From the NCBI GenBank assembly GCA_013141175.1, contig JABFRN010000001.1, positions 1,937,444-2,001,443 of the forward strand: a stretch of DNA of 64,000 bases. The letters run 5' to 3'. Under the pieces are notes generated by a model. It did not search any database. It saw only the letters and a list, made by a program, of their open reading frames with translations, and was not told the origin of the DNA. Within the stretch, counting starts at the first letter, position 1. Each line of letters begins with the position of its first letter. Shown here in pieces: positions 28,992 through 37,459 of this stretch. This DNA comes from Lysobacter sp. (GTDB lineage: Bacteria; Pseudomonadota; Gammaproteobacteria; Xanthomonadales; Xanthomonadaceae). The position numbers and the translations under genes are program-made.

Positions 28992-29402
28992 ATGTGGAAG
29001 CGGATCACCCTCTACGGCGTGCTTTTGGCAGCGGGCACGCTTGCCCTGCAATGGCTGGATTACCAGCGGCTGGCCCGCGCCCACTCGGGCGATTTCTACG
29101 TGTTCATGATCGCTGCGGCCTTCCTGGCGCTCGGTGTCTGGCTCGGCGCCCGTGCATTCGGTACCCGGGCGCCTCCCTTCGACGGCAATCCACAGGCGTT
29201 GGCCGAACTGGGGATCAGCGCGCGCGAACGCGAAGTGCTGGCCGAGATCGTGGCCGGCCGCTCCAACAAGGAGATCGCCGCGCGGCTCAAGGTCTCGCCG
29301 AACACGGTCAAGACCCACGTCGCCCGGCTGTTCGAGAAACTGGGCGCCAACCGCCGCACCGAGGCCATCCGCAGGGCCCGCGAGCTGGGAATCGTGCCCT
29401 GA
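28992..29402 (+). CDS. Membrane-bound LuxR-type transcriptional regulator
   Basis: 136 residues. AGGAGGGG precedes the ATG. Two membrane segments (about residues 5-22 and 38-56) are followed by a LuxR/GerE helix-turn-helix: ISAREREVLAEIVAGRSNKE, then IAARLKVSPNTVKTH. There is no receiver or ligand-binding domain, so the membrane part is the likely input. It lies about 100 bases upstream of a DUF4199 membrane protein, a pairing I recall as common in xanthomonads, suggesting a shared envelope-linked function. Confidence 0.85.
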   Translation: MWKRITLYGVLLAAGTLALQWLDYQRLARAHSGDFYVFMIAAAFLALGVWLGARAFGTRAPPFDGNPQALAELGISAREREVLAEIVAGRSNKEIAARLKVSPNTVKTHVARLFEKLGANRRTEAIRRARELGIVP

Positions 29403-29507
29403 GGCTCATCAAGACGGCTGATTTCGCCGGAATCACCCGTTCGGGCGATTGATCCGCCGCCGTTCGGCACCGTCAATGGCGCCTCCACCGCTTTGAGGAG
29501 ACACACC

Positions 29508-30044
29508 ATGTTCCGCAAGATCCTGCTCTGGGGGACCGTCGCCGGCCTGATCGTCGGCAGCATCCTGTTCGGCACCACGGTCGCGATGGCCGGCCATCCG
29601 CCCTCGATGGGCATCGGCATGGCGATCGGGTACACGTCCATGCTCATCGCCCTGAGCGCGATCTTCGTGGGCGTGAAGCGCCACCGCGACGAAGCGCTGG
29701 GCGGCGTGATCCGCTTCTGGCCGGCGTTCGCCATGGGTCTGGGGATCAGCTTCGTCGCGGGGGTGTTCTATGTGATGGCCTGGGAGGCGGCGCTCGCGGT
29801 GACCGGCATGGACTACGGTGCCGAATTCGCCGGGCACATGATCGAGCAGCGGAAGGCGGCGGGCGCCAGCGCCGCCGAACTGGCGAAATACGTCGCCGAA
29901 ATGGAACGCTTCAAGACCCAGTACGCCAACCCGCTGTTCCGCATGCCGATGACGTTCACCGAAATCTTCCCGGTCGGCGTATTGGTGTCGTTGATCACCG
30001 CCGGCCTGCTGCGCAAGAGCACGTTCCTGCCGGCAAGGCGGTAG
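29508..30044 (+). CDS. DUF4199 family membrane protein
   Basis: 178 residues. GAGGAG lies 7 bases before the ATG. Four hydrophobic segments, the third within FAMGLGISFVAGVFYVMAWE, and the cytoplasmic GVKRHRDEALGG segment match the DUF4199 pattern. A charged stretch between the last two segments (residues about 110-145) lies on one side of the membrane. Function unknown; it probably works with the preceding LuxR-type regulator, with which it may share a transcript. Confidence 0.78.
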   Translation: MFRKILLWGTVAGLIVGSILFGTTVAMAGHPPSMGIGMAIGYTSMLIALSAIFVGVKRHRDEALGGVIRFWPAFAMGLGISFVAGVFYVMAWEAALAVTGMDYGAEFAGHMIEQRKAAGASAAELAKYVAEMERFKTQYANPLFRMPMTFTEIFPVGVLVSLITAGLLRKSTFLPARR

Positions 30045-30283
30045 CGCTTTTCGTCTCATGCGGCAAGGCGGCCCGCAAAAAACCGTAAGCAAGCTGTCAT
30101 GCCGTGCAACAGGCGGGTCGATATACTCGAAGCGTCGTGCGATGGAGTGCCGACGTTGTCCCTTTGCGCTCGCGCAATGCGGAGATCCGGTTCGATCCAC
30201 GCGCATGACGCCATCCGCACGACCGTGCGGGTGCCGCCCATCGCGTCCCGATCCGGACGCCTTCACGAACAAGGATGATCCTC

Positions 30284-31837
30284 ATGAAAAGACACGCTGC
30301 ATCCCGCACCGCCGCGCTTGCGGCTGGTGTTCTGCTCGCGATCGGTTCCGCCGCCGCGTTCGCAGGCGAGTTCCGCGCCGTCGAGAATCCCGTCCAGGGC
30401 CGCTATATCGTCGTCCTCAAAGAGAACGCCGCCCGTCTTTCCACCGAGGTCGGGATCAAGGCGCGCGTTCCCGATGTCGCGCGCGGCATGGCCACCGGCC
30501 ATGGCGCGAAACTGTTGCGCAGTTACGAAAACGCCTTGCGCGGTTTCGTGGTCGACGCCGATGACCGCGCCTTGGCGAAACTGCTGGCTGATCCGCGCGT
30601 GGCGTACGTCGAGGAAGACGGCTACGCCCGCATCAATGCCACCCAGAACGGCGCGACCTGGGGCCTGGATCGCGTCGACCAGCGCAATCTGCCGCTCAGC
30701 ACCACCTACACCTACAACACCACCGCTGCCGGCGTACACGCCTACATCATCGATACCGGCATGCTCGCCACCCACAACGAATACGCCGGCCGCGTCGGCA
30801 ACGGCTTCGACGCCGTCGGCGGCGGCACCAACGACTGCCACGGTCACGGCACCCACGTCGCCGGCACCGTCGGCGGCAGCACCTACGGCGTCGCCAAGGG
30901 CGTGACCCTGCATCCGGTGCGCGTGCTCGACTGCGGCGGCTCCGGCACCTGGGCCGGCGTGATTGCCGGCATCGACTGGGTCGCGGCCAATCGCGTGTTG
31001 CCGGCGGTCGCCAACATGAGTCTGGGCGGCGGCGCCAACGCCTCGGTGGATGCTGCCGTCGCCAATCTGAGCAACGCCGGCGTCACGGTGGCCGTCGCAG
31101 CAGGCAACAACGCGTCCGATGCCTGCGGCTTCTCGCCCGCGCGCGCGCCGTCCGCGATCACCGTCGGTTCCACCACCAGCACCGACGCGGCATCGTCGTT
31201 CACCAACTGGGGCACCTGCCTCGATATCTTCGCGCCGGGCTCGTCGATCACCTCATCCTGGAATACCGGCAACACCGCGACCAACACCATCAGTGGCACC
31301 TCGATGGCCTCGCCGCATGTGGCTGGTGCCGCCGCGTTGTATCTGGCGAGCAATCCGAGTGCGGCGCCTGCAACGGTCCGCAATGCGCTCGTGGGTAATG
31401 CCACCCCGAACAAGGTCACCGGCATCCCGGGATCGGGGTCACCGAATCTGCTGCTGTACACGTTGGGCAGCGCGCCGCCACCGCCACCGCCGCCGGGTTG
31501 CGGCATCCTCGCCAGTGGAGCGTCGCTGGCCACCGGCCAGTCGGTGACGTCGTGCGATGGTCGCTTCACGCTGGTCATCCAGGGCGACGGCAATCTGGTG
31601 CTGTATCAGGCAGGCGTGGGCGCGCTGTGGGCCAACTACGTGTTCGGCACCGGCCACACCCTGCACATGCAGGGCGACGGCAATCTGGTGGTCTACAACA
31701 ACATCGGCCAGGCGCGCTGGCACACGTACACCTACGGCCGCAACGGCGCGTACCTCGCCGTGCAGAACGATGGCAACGTCGTGGTCTACAGCACGACGTC
31801 GCAGCCGCTGTGGTGGTCCGGCACCTGCTGCCGCTGA
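30284..31837 (+). CDS. Secreted subtilisin-family (S8) protease with bulb-lectin tail
   Basis: 517 residues. AAGGA lies 8 bases before the ATG at 30284. Layout: Sec signal (1-27), inhibitor_I9 propeptide (about 38-112, starting RYIVVLK), proteinase-K-like catalytic domain (about 125-395), a proline linker, and a bulb-type lectin domain (about 406-517) with repeated D-G-N-L-V-x-Y motifs. The catalytic triad is Asp157 (IIDTG), His188 (HGHGTHVAG) and Ser340 (GTSMASP). It digests protein outside the cell; the lectin tail probably binds mannose-type or other glycans on prey walls or matrix. A long palindrome just downstream likely ends the transcript. Confidence 0.93.
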   Translation: MKRHAASRTAALAAGVLLAIGSAAAFAGEFRAVENPVQGRYIVVLKENAARLSTEVGIKARVPDVARGMATGHGAKLLRSYENALRGFVVDADDRALAKLLADPRVAYVEEDGYARINATQNGATWGLDRVDQRNLPLSTTYTYNTTAAGVHAYIIDTGMLATHNEYAGRVGNGFDAVGGGTNDCHGHGTHVAGTVGGSTYGVAKGVTLHPVRVLDCGGSGTWAGVIAGIDWVAANRVLPAVANMSLGGGANASVDAAVANLSNAGVTVAVAAGNNASDACGFSPARAPSAITVGSTTSTDAASSFTNWGTCLDIFAPGSSITSSWNTGNTATNTISGTSMASPHVAGAAALYLASNPSAAPATVRNALVGNATPNKVTGIPGSGSPNLLLYTLGSAPPPPPPPGCGILASGASLATGQSVTSCDGRFTLVIQGDGNLVLYQAGVGALWANYVFGTGHTLHMQGDGNLVVYNNIGQARWHTYTYGRNGAYLAVQNDGNVVVYSTTSQPLWWSGTCCR

Positions 31838-31864
31838 CTTCGTTTCGCATTGATGCGGTAATGC

Positions 31865-31892
31865 AGCGGTCCCTGTCGCGACAGGGACCGCT
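31865..31892 (+). terminator. Perfect 28-base palindrome after the subtilisin gene
   Basis: Two 14-base arms (31865-31878 and 31879-31892) pair perfectly without a spacer, 28 bases after the protease stop. The run of T after it is weak, so it is a terminator-like or mRNA-stabilising hairpin rather than a textbook terminator. Confidence 0.65.
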
Positions 31893-32066
31893 GTCTATTC
31901 GTCGTTCGTTCCCGCACTGCGGAAATCGCGATGCACGTTTCGCCCGCGGGTGCCCACAGGCAGGTTTTGCGCAGAATTTACGGCTTCTTCGCCGGCAGTG
32001 GATGGCACGTTTATGGCCTGCAGGCGCACAGTGCGCGCATCCGATCGCGCCGCTTCTCCGACCCGC

Positions 32067-32510
32067 ATGTCCATCGCCATCATCCGCAGTCCCGATGCCC
32101 CGCCGCCCCGTTCGAGCGGAATGTCCACCGAAGTCGTTTCGCTGCTGGTCGAGCGTGCCTCGCTGGCGGGCAAGGCGCTCGCGCTGCGCAATTGCGATTC
32201 CGACGCCGAAGTATTCGATTGCCTGGGTCGGATCAACGACTCGTCCATCGAGCTCGTACTCTTCGACCCGGGCAGGTGCGCATGCGTCAGCGAGCGGCTG
32301 CGGGCGAGATTGAATCAGCTCAAAGTGCCGTATATCGAAGTGCACGACGACCACTTCGGTGCGCTCGAAAACCCGTTGAGTCTGGACTGCGGTCCGCGTC
32401 TTCGATTGATCCAGGGGTATGGGTCGCAGAGTTACACCCTGGCGCTTTCGATCGCGCTGGAGCATCTGGGCTGCGGCGAATGCGGGAACGATGTGCATGT
32501 CGGAACCTGA
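32067..32510 (+). CDS. Degenerate type II 3-dehydroquinate dehydratase homologue
   Basis: 147 residues from ATG 32067; no good ribosome site, so the start is tentative (the frame is open to 31950). The chain follows the AroQ fold: ALRNCDSDAEVFDCLGRIND matches the family's RQSDSE...LLDW-IH region, FDPGRCACVS (66-75) stands where N-P-G-x-x-T-H-T-S belongs, PYIEVH (88-93) keeps the EVH histidine, and QGYGSQSYTLAL matches GxGxxGYxLAL. The N-terminal loop carrying the catalytic Tyr and Arg is missing, and the Asn is replaced by Asp. It is therefore unlikely to be a working shikimate enzyme; a binding or regulatory role is possible. A small ORF follows after 14 bases. Confidence 0.65.
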   Translation: MSIAIIRSPDAPPPRSSGMSTEVVSLLVERASLAGKALALRNCDSDAEVFDCLGRINDSSIELVLFDPGRCACVSERLRARLNQLKVPYIEVHDDHFGALENPLSLDCGPRLRLIQGYGSQSYTLALSIALEHLGCGECGNDVHVGT

Positions 32511-32524
32511 GTCCGAGCGATCCG

Positions 32525-32731
32525 ATGCACAGATACTGCTATTTCGTCGACTACGAAATCTTCATGGGCGAGAGGTTCAGGATGTGGGGACAGACCACGC
32601 TGGACTACCGCATCGACGATCCAGCGGATTTCGATCCAGCGCAGGTCCTGACCCTCATCCGCGAACGGGCCGCCCGGACGCACGGTGTCGGCTGCACCGA
32701 CGTGAGAGTTCGTGTATTGCACAGGCTGTGA
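32525..32731 (+). CDS. Small hypothetical protein downstream of the dehydroquinase homologue
   Basis: 68 residues starting MHRYCYFVDYEIFMGERFR and ending VRVLHRL. It has no signal peptide or membrane segment and is acidic in the middle (DYRIDDPADFDP). It begins 14 bases after the preceding stop, so it is probably co-transcribed. No family recognised. Coding status rests on codon bias and the tight spacing. Confidence 0.5.
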   Translation: MHRYCYFVDYEIFMGERFRMWGQTTLDYRIDDPADFDPAQVLTLIRERAARTHGVGCTDVRVRVLHRL

Positions 32732-32783
32732 TCTTTGCGCGGACTCGGCAGCCCGATGAAAACGATTGCATAGGCGCTACCTA

Positions 32784-32797
32784 TTGATCCTGATCAT
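32784..32797 (+). promoter_or_regulatory. FNR/Anr-type box upstream of the ODP gene
   Basis: TTGATCCTGATCAT matches the FNR/Anr consensus TTGAT-N4-ATCAA with one mismatch. It lies 72 bases before the start of an oxygen-linked metalloprotein gene, a distance consistent with a promoter activated in low oxygen. No experimental support. Confidence 0.5.
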
Positions 32798-32868
32798 GGG
32801 AGGCATGCCCGCCCGGGACTAGCGTGACCTTGGGCCGGGGCCCCGGCAGACATCACGAGGAAAGCCTC

Positions 32869-33663
32869 ATGCCGACAGACCTATTCAGGAACGAGACGCA
32901 TCGCTGCATCGCCTTCAGCGACCTTGTGCCGGGCGAGGATGGTGTCCAGGCCAACCAGTTCCTCATCATCGACAACGATGAGGCGGCGCTGATCGATCCG
33001 GGCGGCGACCTGCTCTACACGCCGCTGTGGCTGGCCATTTCCAGCCATGTACGGATCCCCCAGGTCAAATGGATCCTCGCCTCGCACCAGGACCCGGACA
33101 TCATCGGCGCCGCCGACCGGTGGCTGGCCAATACACCCGCGCGCATCGCCTGCTCGCGGCTGTGGGGCCGCTTCGTACCGCATTGCGTCTCGCACTACCA
33201 GGCCGGCAAGCTCGGCGACGACCGCTATCTGCTGCTGCCGGACGAAGGTGGCGTCATCACGCTTGGCCGCAGTGCGCTGCATGCGCTGCCGGCGCATTTC
33301 CTGCATTCGGTCGGCAATTTCAGTTTCTACGATCCGGTGTCGCGCATCCTGTTCTCGGGCGACGTCGGTTCATCGATGGTCGCGCCCGGCGTGGCGTACG
33401 CGGCGCCCACCGATTTCGCGCAGCACGTCCGGACGATGGAAGGTTTCCACAAGCGCTACATGGGCTCGCGCCGAGTCGCGCGGTTGTGGGTGGACATGGT
33501 TCGCGAGCTGGATCCCGCGATGATCGTCCCACAGCATGGCTTGCCGATGGATGTCCGCACCATTCCGGCATTCCTGGACTGGCTCGCCGATCTGCCCTGC
33601 GGCATCGACCTGCTCGATGCCTCGCTGTATCGAGCGCCGAATGCGCTGGCGCGGGTGGCGTAG
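32869..33663 (+). CDS. ODP-type metallo-beta-lactamase-fold diiron protein
   Basis: 264 residues; GAGGA precedes the ATG. The fold is metallo-beta-lactamase of the flavodiiron/ODP branch. Metal ligands visible: the HQDPD block at 73-77 (the usual H-x-E-x-D-H lacks its last His), a histidine in PAHFLH (143/146), Asp165 in FSGD and His223 in PQHG. There is no C-terminal flavodoxin domain, so it is not a full NO/O2 reductase. In known ODP proteins this site binds O2 reversibly and can signal oxygen level. The FNR-like box upstream fits an oxygen-sensing or nitrosative-stress role. No signal peptide, so cytoplasmic. Confidence 0.75.
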   Translation: MPTDLFRNETHRCIAFSDLVPGEDGVQANQFLIIDNDEAALIDPGGDLLYTPLWLAISSHVRIPQVKWILASHQDPDIIGAADRWLANTPARIACSRLWGRFVPHCVSHYQAGKLGDDRYLLLPDEGGVITLGRSALHALPAHFLHSVGNFSFYDPVSRILFSGDVGSSMVAPGVAYAAPTDFAQHVRTMEGFHKRYMGSRRVARLWVDMVRELDPAMIVPQHGLPMDVRTIPAFLDWLADLPCGIDLLDASLYRAPNALARVA

Positions 33664-33864
33664 ATATTCATGCGCGCGGGGCGAGTTTCGTTGCGGCGTG
33701 CAGTGAAACTGTTGTCGATTGTCCGAAAGCCGAAGCATTCTGGCTGACCGACGCGCGTGCGGTGCGGCGCTTCGTTCCTGGCGGGCCAAGGCTTGAGGTG
33801 CCCCCACTTTTTCCTCAAGAACATCAAACGGATCGATTGATCGGCAGTCACCGCTCTTTTTACC

Positions 33865-33950
33865 CGTCGTTCCCGCGAATGCGGGAACCCAGTGCCTTTG
33901 CGCTGCGCAGAAGCTGAAAGTCGCTGGATCCCCGCGTTCGCGGGGATGAC
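33865..33950. repeat. REP-like paired hairpins
   Basis: Two palindromes face each other: TTCCCGC-GAAT-GCGGGAA at 33870-33887 and ATCCCCGCG-TT-CGCGGGGAT at 33928-33947, joined by an AGTGCC...AGTCGCT spacer. This is the familiar interspersed REP pair. It sits in the 800-base gene-free stretch 33664-34463, in which no gene was seen. Confidence 0.75.
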
Positions 33951-34049
33951 GACGTTTTTTGAAATGCCCGAAAGAATAGGGACACCTCAGGCCAAGGCCT
34001 GCCCTATGCGGTGATGAATTTGCTGGCGCGATTCCAGACGTGATGTTTT

Positions 34050-34088
34050 GGCTCCCTCCCTTTCGCGCAGCGGGGAGGGTTGGGGTGG
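34050..34088. repeat. CCCTCCC/GGGAGGG inverted repeat
   Basis: Arms CCCTCCC (34054-34060) and GGGAGGG (34073-34079), followed by TTGGGGTGGG. A copy of the same family lies just after glnA (59773-59820), so it is a dispersed repeat of this genome. Confidence 0.6.
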
Positions 34089-34229
34089 GATTTTTTTAAA
34101 AGCCGGGCAGGAAAACGTAGGCGTCTCAGCGTGAATTCCGCGCGTGTGCAAGCTGCTTCGTTTATGGCGGGCCTACGCTGCCGTGACAACATGGACTTCG
34201 GATGAGAGCGGGTGCGCAGCATTGTGAGT

Positions 34230-34250
34230 AGGGCGGGTCTCGACCCGCCT
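34230..34250. repeat. Short palindromic element GGCGGGTC-TC-GACCCGCC
   Basis: Perfect eight-base arms (34232-34239 and 34242-34249) flanked by TAG and TGC, resembling a common intergenic palindrome of xanthomonads. Third repeat element in the same gene-free gap. Confidence 0.6.
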
Positions 34251-34463
34251 GCAATGAAACTGTCGTTCATTGATCGAAAATCGTAGGTATTCCAGTGTGA
34301 CATCCGTACGCGCGATGCGGTGCTTCGTTCGCAGCCAGCCCTGCACTGTTTGGATGTCAACCTGTAACTTTTAACAGGTTTGCGAAAATATAACAGTGGT
34401 GAGAATCTTGGAATGATTTTATTGAGTAATTAAAAAACAACCAAATCAAGCAGGGGGTGAGCA

Positions 34464-35009
34464 TTGAATGTTTTACAAAAAGACCATGAAAATTTGTATC
34501 GAGAAGAAATCGAGAAAATAGAGAGATATCGATTACTGCTCGACATGGTGAAGTATCACCAAACTATCGTGTGGGGCCCATTCCAGTCTTTTGTACTAAC
34601 CAATTCAATTTTTCTCGGCATTTTTGCCAGGTATGCAATAGAGGTCGGCCTTACGGCGCAGTCTAAGCCTCATTGGGGTGTGGTGGCCGCATCCGTAATG
34701 GGATTCATATTTTGGCTGCCTTGGTATGTCACTTACCAGAGAAGCAACTACTACTTTCTATTTCGCTTAGAGCAGGCAAAGCGAGCGGAACCAGAGGGCT
34801 TGAATATACTTCGCGGGTCAATGGAGAGATTGACTGATTACGGTGAAGTATTTGTGGACAACAAAAGATACAAACTGCCTTTCCCTGTAAATATTCTCCA
34901 GACTAGAAAGGTTATTCCTTTGTTTATTTTTGGATATGCGGCAATCTACGTATTCTTTGGGCTTTCTCAAATTCCAATAATAAAAAAATATCTCATAGAA
35001 GCATTTTGA
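34464..35009 (+). CDS. AT-rich membrane protein of unknown function (TTG start)
   Basis: 181 residues. There is no in-frame ATG near the start; TTG at 34464 follows AGGGGG by 7 bases. A charged, helical N terminus (HENLYREEIEKIERYRLLLD) leads into three hydrophobic segments (about residues 40-58, 72-90 and 150-170), with a basic loop between the second and third. Codon use is strikingly AT-rich (AAA, AAT, TTT, ATA) in a GC-rich chromosome, as is the flanking DNA from about 34360 to 35110. This points to recent horizontal acquisition. No family recognised. Confidence 0.75.
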   Translation: MNVLQKDHENLYREEIEKIERYRLLLDMVKYHQTIVWGPFQSFVLTNSIFLGIFARYAIEVGLTAQSKPHWGVVAASVMGFIFWLPWYVTYQRSNYYFLFRLEQAKRAEPEGLNILRGSMERLTDYGEVFVDNKRYKLPFPVNILQTRKVIPLFIFGYAAIYVFFGLSQIPIIKKYLIEAF

Positions 35010-35125
35010 CCTTTAATGCTGGAGCGGTGTGCGTGATTTAAGCCGTCATTCTTTGTATGAAAAACATGAAGACGATTGTGAAAAATTTCTGATTTTGCTC
35101 CCTGGTAGACTTGGGGGCAGTCCGA

Positions 35126-36610
35126 TCAATCCGCCGGCACAGTCCGCGCCGAAGCCCACTCCCGCAATTCATTGACCTGCTCCGCCATCAACACCGACAG
35201 CGGTCGCGTGTTCTTCAACTCCGCGCGCAGTTGGAAATCGCTGAGCGGGTGGCCGGCGGCGTGGGCGGCGTACAGCGCGGCCACGATGGCCTGTTCGATT
35301 TCGGCGCCGGAGAAGCCGTCCGCTGCGGTGGCGAGTGCGGGCAGGTCGAAGCCTTCCGCTTCAACGCTGCGACGACGCAGATGCAGTGCGAACAGTTCGG
35401 TGCGCGATTCCGAACTCGGCAGATCGACGAAGAAGATTTCGTCGAAACGGCCCTTGCGCAACAGTTCGGCGGGCAGGTCCTGCACCTGGTTGGCGGTGGC
35501 GACGAGGAACACGGGCGATTTGCGTTCGGCCAGCCAGGTGAGGAAGGTGCCGAGCACGCGGCGCGACACGCCGCCGTCTTCGCCGCCGGAGCTGGCGAGG
35601 CCTTTTTCCAGTTCGTCGATCCACAGCACGCAGGGCGAGAGCTGTTCGGCCGAGGCCAGCGCGTCGCGCAGGTTCTTTTCGGTTTCGCCGTGGTATTTGT
35701 TGTACAGCGCGGCGAAGTCCAGGCGCAGCAGCGGTACGCCGAAACCGGCGGCGATGGCTTTGGCGAGCATCGATTTTCCGCATCCCTGCACGCCGAGCAG
35801 CAGCAGGCCTTTCGGCGGGTCGAGGCCCGGCGGTGCGTTGCCTTCGACGAAGGCGCTGCGGCGAAGTTCCACCCAGCGCTTCACGCGTTTGGCGCCGATC
35901 ACGTGGTCCAGCTTCACCGGGTCGAATTCGTAATGCAGATGGCCGCTGCGGTTGATCAGCTCGAACTTCAGTTTCGCCAGTTCGGGCAGATCGTCGGCGT
36001 TGAGCACGCCGTCGCGGAAGATCAGATGGCGCGCGATGCGGCGGGCATCGGTTTCGGACAGACCGCGCAGATTGCGCACGATCTGTTTCACCGCTTCGGG
36101 GTCGACCTCCACGCGCTTGCCGCCGTGTTCGCGGGCGTAGGCGGCGGCTTCGTCCTTGACCATCTTCAGCAGCGCTTCGCTGCCGGGCAGTTTCGGGCGG
36201 TAGCGCACCGCGTGCGCTTCGAGGTCCTCGGGCAGTTCCACCTTGTTGCCGACCAGCACCAGCACGTGCGGCAGGCAATTGCGGCGCTGCAGGATGTCGC
36301 GGACCTGGCGCTGGGTGCCGGCGTATTTCAGGTAGGGCGCGAAATCGAGCAGCAGGAACACGCCGCGCTGGTCCGACCGGTAGATCGCCTGCAGCGTGGA
36401 GCCGGCGTCGGGTGCGCCTTCGGCTTCGTCCTCGCGGTCCATGTCGATGCGGCGCAGGCCTTCGGTGATCGACCACCGGTACAACGCGCGCCAGGCGTGC
36501 ATCAGCGATTGCCGGAACAGTTCGACCACCCGGGGTTCGTCCGGGGTTTCGATCACGATCAGTGGGGTGTCGGCGCGGATCAGCGCCACAAGGTCCTGCA
36601 AGCCGCTCAT
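35126..36610 (-). CDS. AAA+ ATPase of the Ycf46/SpoVK-like type
   Basis: 494 residues. The first 230 residues form a non-catalytic N-terminal region (including LIVIETPDEPRVVELFRQ) typical of Ycf46-like proteins. The AAA module at about 260-470 has Walker A GVQGCGKS, Walker B CVLWIDE and arginine finger RKGRFDE. The ATG at 36610 starts the MSGLQDLVAL sequence; upstream in-frame codons run into the divergent ParA-like gene and were rejected. Such ATPases remodel or unfold protein complexes; the client is unknown. The start faces a ParA-like gene 174 bases away. Confidence 0.87.
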   Translation of the reverse strand: MSGLQDLVALIRADTPLIVIETPDEPRVVELFRQSLMHAWRALYRWSITEGLRRIDMDREDEAEGAPDAGSTLQAIYRSDQRGVFLLLDFAPYLKYAGTQRQVRDILQRRNCLPHVLVLVGNKVELPEDLEAHAVRYRPKLPGSEALLKMVKDEAAAYAREHGGKRVEVDPEAVKQIVRNLRGLSETDARRIARHLIFRDGVLNADDLPELAKLKFELINRSGHLHYEFDPVKLDHVIGAKRVKRWVELRRSAFVEGNAPPGLDPPKGLLLLGVQGCGKSMLAKAIAAGFGVPLLRLDFAALYNKYHGETEKNLRDALASAEQLSPCVLWIDELEKGLASSGGEDGGVSRRVLGTFLTWLAERKSPVFLVATANQVQDLPAELLRKGRFDEIFFVDLPSSESRTELFALHLRRRSVEAEGFDLPALATAADGFSGAEIEQAIVAALYAAHAAGHPLSDFQLRAELKNTRPLSVLMAEQVNELREWASARTVPAD

Positions 36611-36784
36611 GGGGTCCTGGAGAGGCGGAAATCCGCCGAAAGCAGCGAAAACGATAGCAAAGCCGCGTCGTGGGCGGGCACGGCACCGCCAAGTGATTGA
36701 TTCGCTTGCCAACCCTTTCCGGAGGGCTCGCCGCGCGCCGCGATTCCGGTGATAAGCTGCGGGCTCTTCACTGCGGAGGTGCCG

Positions 36785-37414
36785 ATGAAAACGGTTCTGG
36801 TCGCCAGCTCGAAGGGCGGGGTGGGTAAGACCACCATCGCCACGCATCTCGCCGCGCAAGCGGCTTTGGACGGTCATCGCACCGTCCTGATCGACGCCGA
36901 CCCGCAGGGGTCGTCGACCCGTTGGGCCGAACGCCGGTCCGATCTGGAAACCGCAGTGCTGCCGATCGACGGTACCCGCAGGAACTGGCAGAAGCTGGTG
37001 CCCGACGACGTGCAGCGCACCGTCATCGACGCCCCGGCAGGGGCGACCGCCGACAGCCTCGAAACATTCCTCGAGCGCGCCGATGCGCTGATCGTCCCGG
37101 TGCTGCCGTCGACGCTGGATATCGACGCCACCGTGCCCTTCCTCAACGCCATCGCCAAGCACCCGCGCGTGCGTCGCGGCCAGTTGCGCGTGGGCCTGAT
37201 CGGCAACCGGCTCAAGCCGTGGACGAACGCTTCGCAGCAGGCGGTGGATCTGCTGCAGCAATGGCCCTATCCGGTGGTCGCGCAACTGCGCGACAGCCAG
37301 GCGTACGTGATGCTGGTCGGTCTGGGCCGCAGCCTGTTCGACTACCACTCGCAGCAGGTGCGCGAACACCAGGAAGATTGGGCGCCGCTGTTGAAGTGGT
37401 TGAAGAAGGGCTGA
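36785..37414 (+). CDS. ParA/MinD-like ATPase
   Basis: 209 residues, start ATG after GGAGGTGCC. The deviant Walker A SSKGGVGKTT opens the protein, followed by DADPQGSSTRW and TVIDAPAGA (Walker A' and B). It is shorter than chromosomal ParA and has no ParB partner nearby, so it is an orphan ParA of the type that positions protein cargo or regulates other ATPases. It is divergent from the AAA+ ATPase gene and convergent with the beta-lactamase-like gene. Cargo unknown. Confidence 0.85.
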   Translation: MKTVLVASSKGGVGKTTIATHLAAQAALDGHRTVLIDADPQGSSTRWAERRSDLETAVLPIDGTRRNWQKLVPDDVQRTVIDAPAGATADSLETFLERADALIVPVLPSTLDIDATVPFLNAIAKHPRVRRGQLRVGLIGNRLKPWTNASQQAVDLLQQWPYPVVAQLRDSQAYVMLVGLGRSLFDYHSQQVREHQEDWAPLLKWLKKG

Positions 37415-37459
37415 GCGCCGCAGGGAGGCGACGGCCGAAGCGGGCCGCCGCCCGGCTGC

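Noticed and set aside
33865-34250. Repeat cluster as remains of an insertion sequence
   Set aside because: No transposase fragment, target-site duplication or long terminal inverted repeats were seen; these are short REP-type palindromes.
36611-37369. Extension of the AAA+ ATPase upstream of 36610
   Set aside because: It would run antisense through the ParA-like gene and lacks family similarity; MSGLQDL is the natural start.
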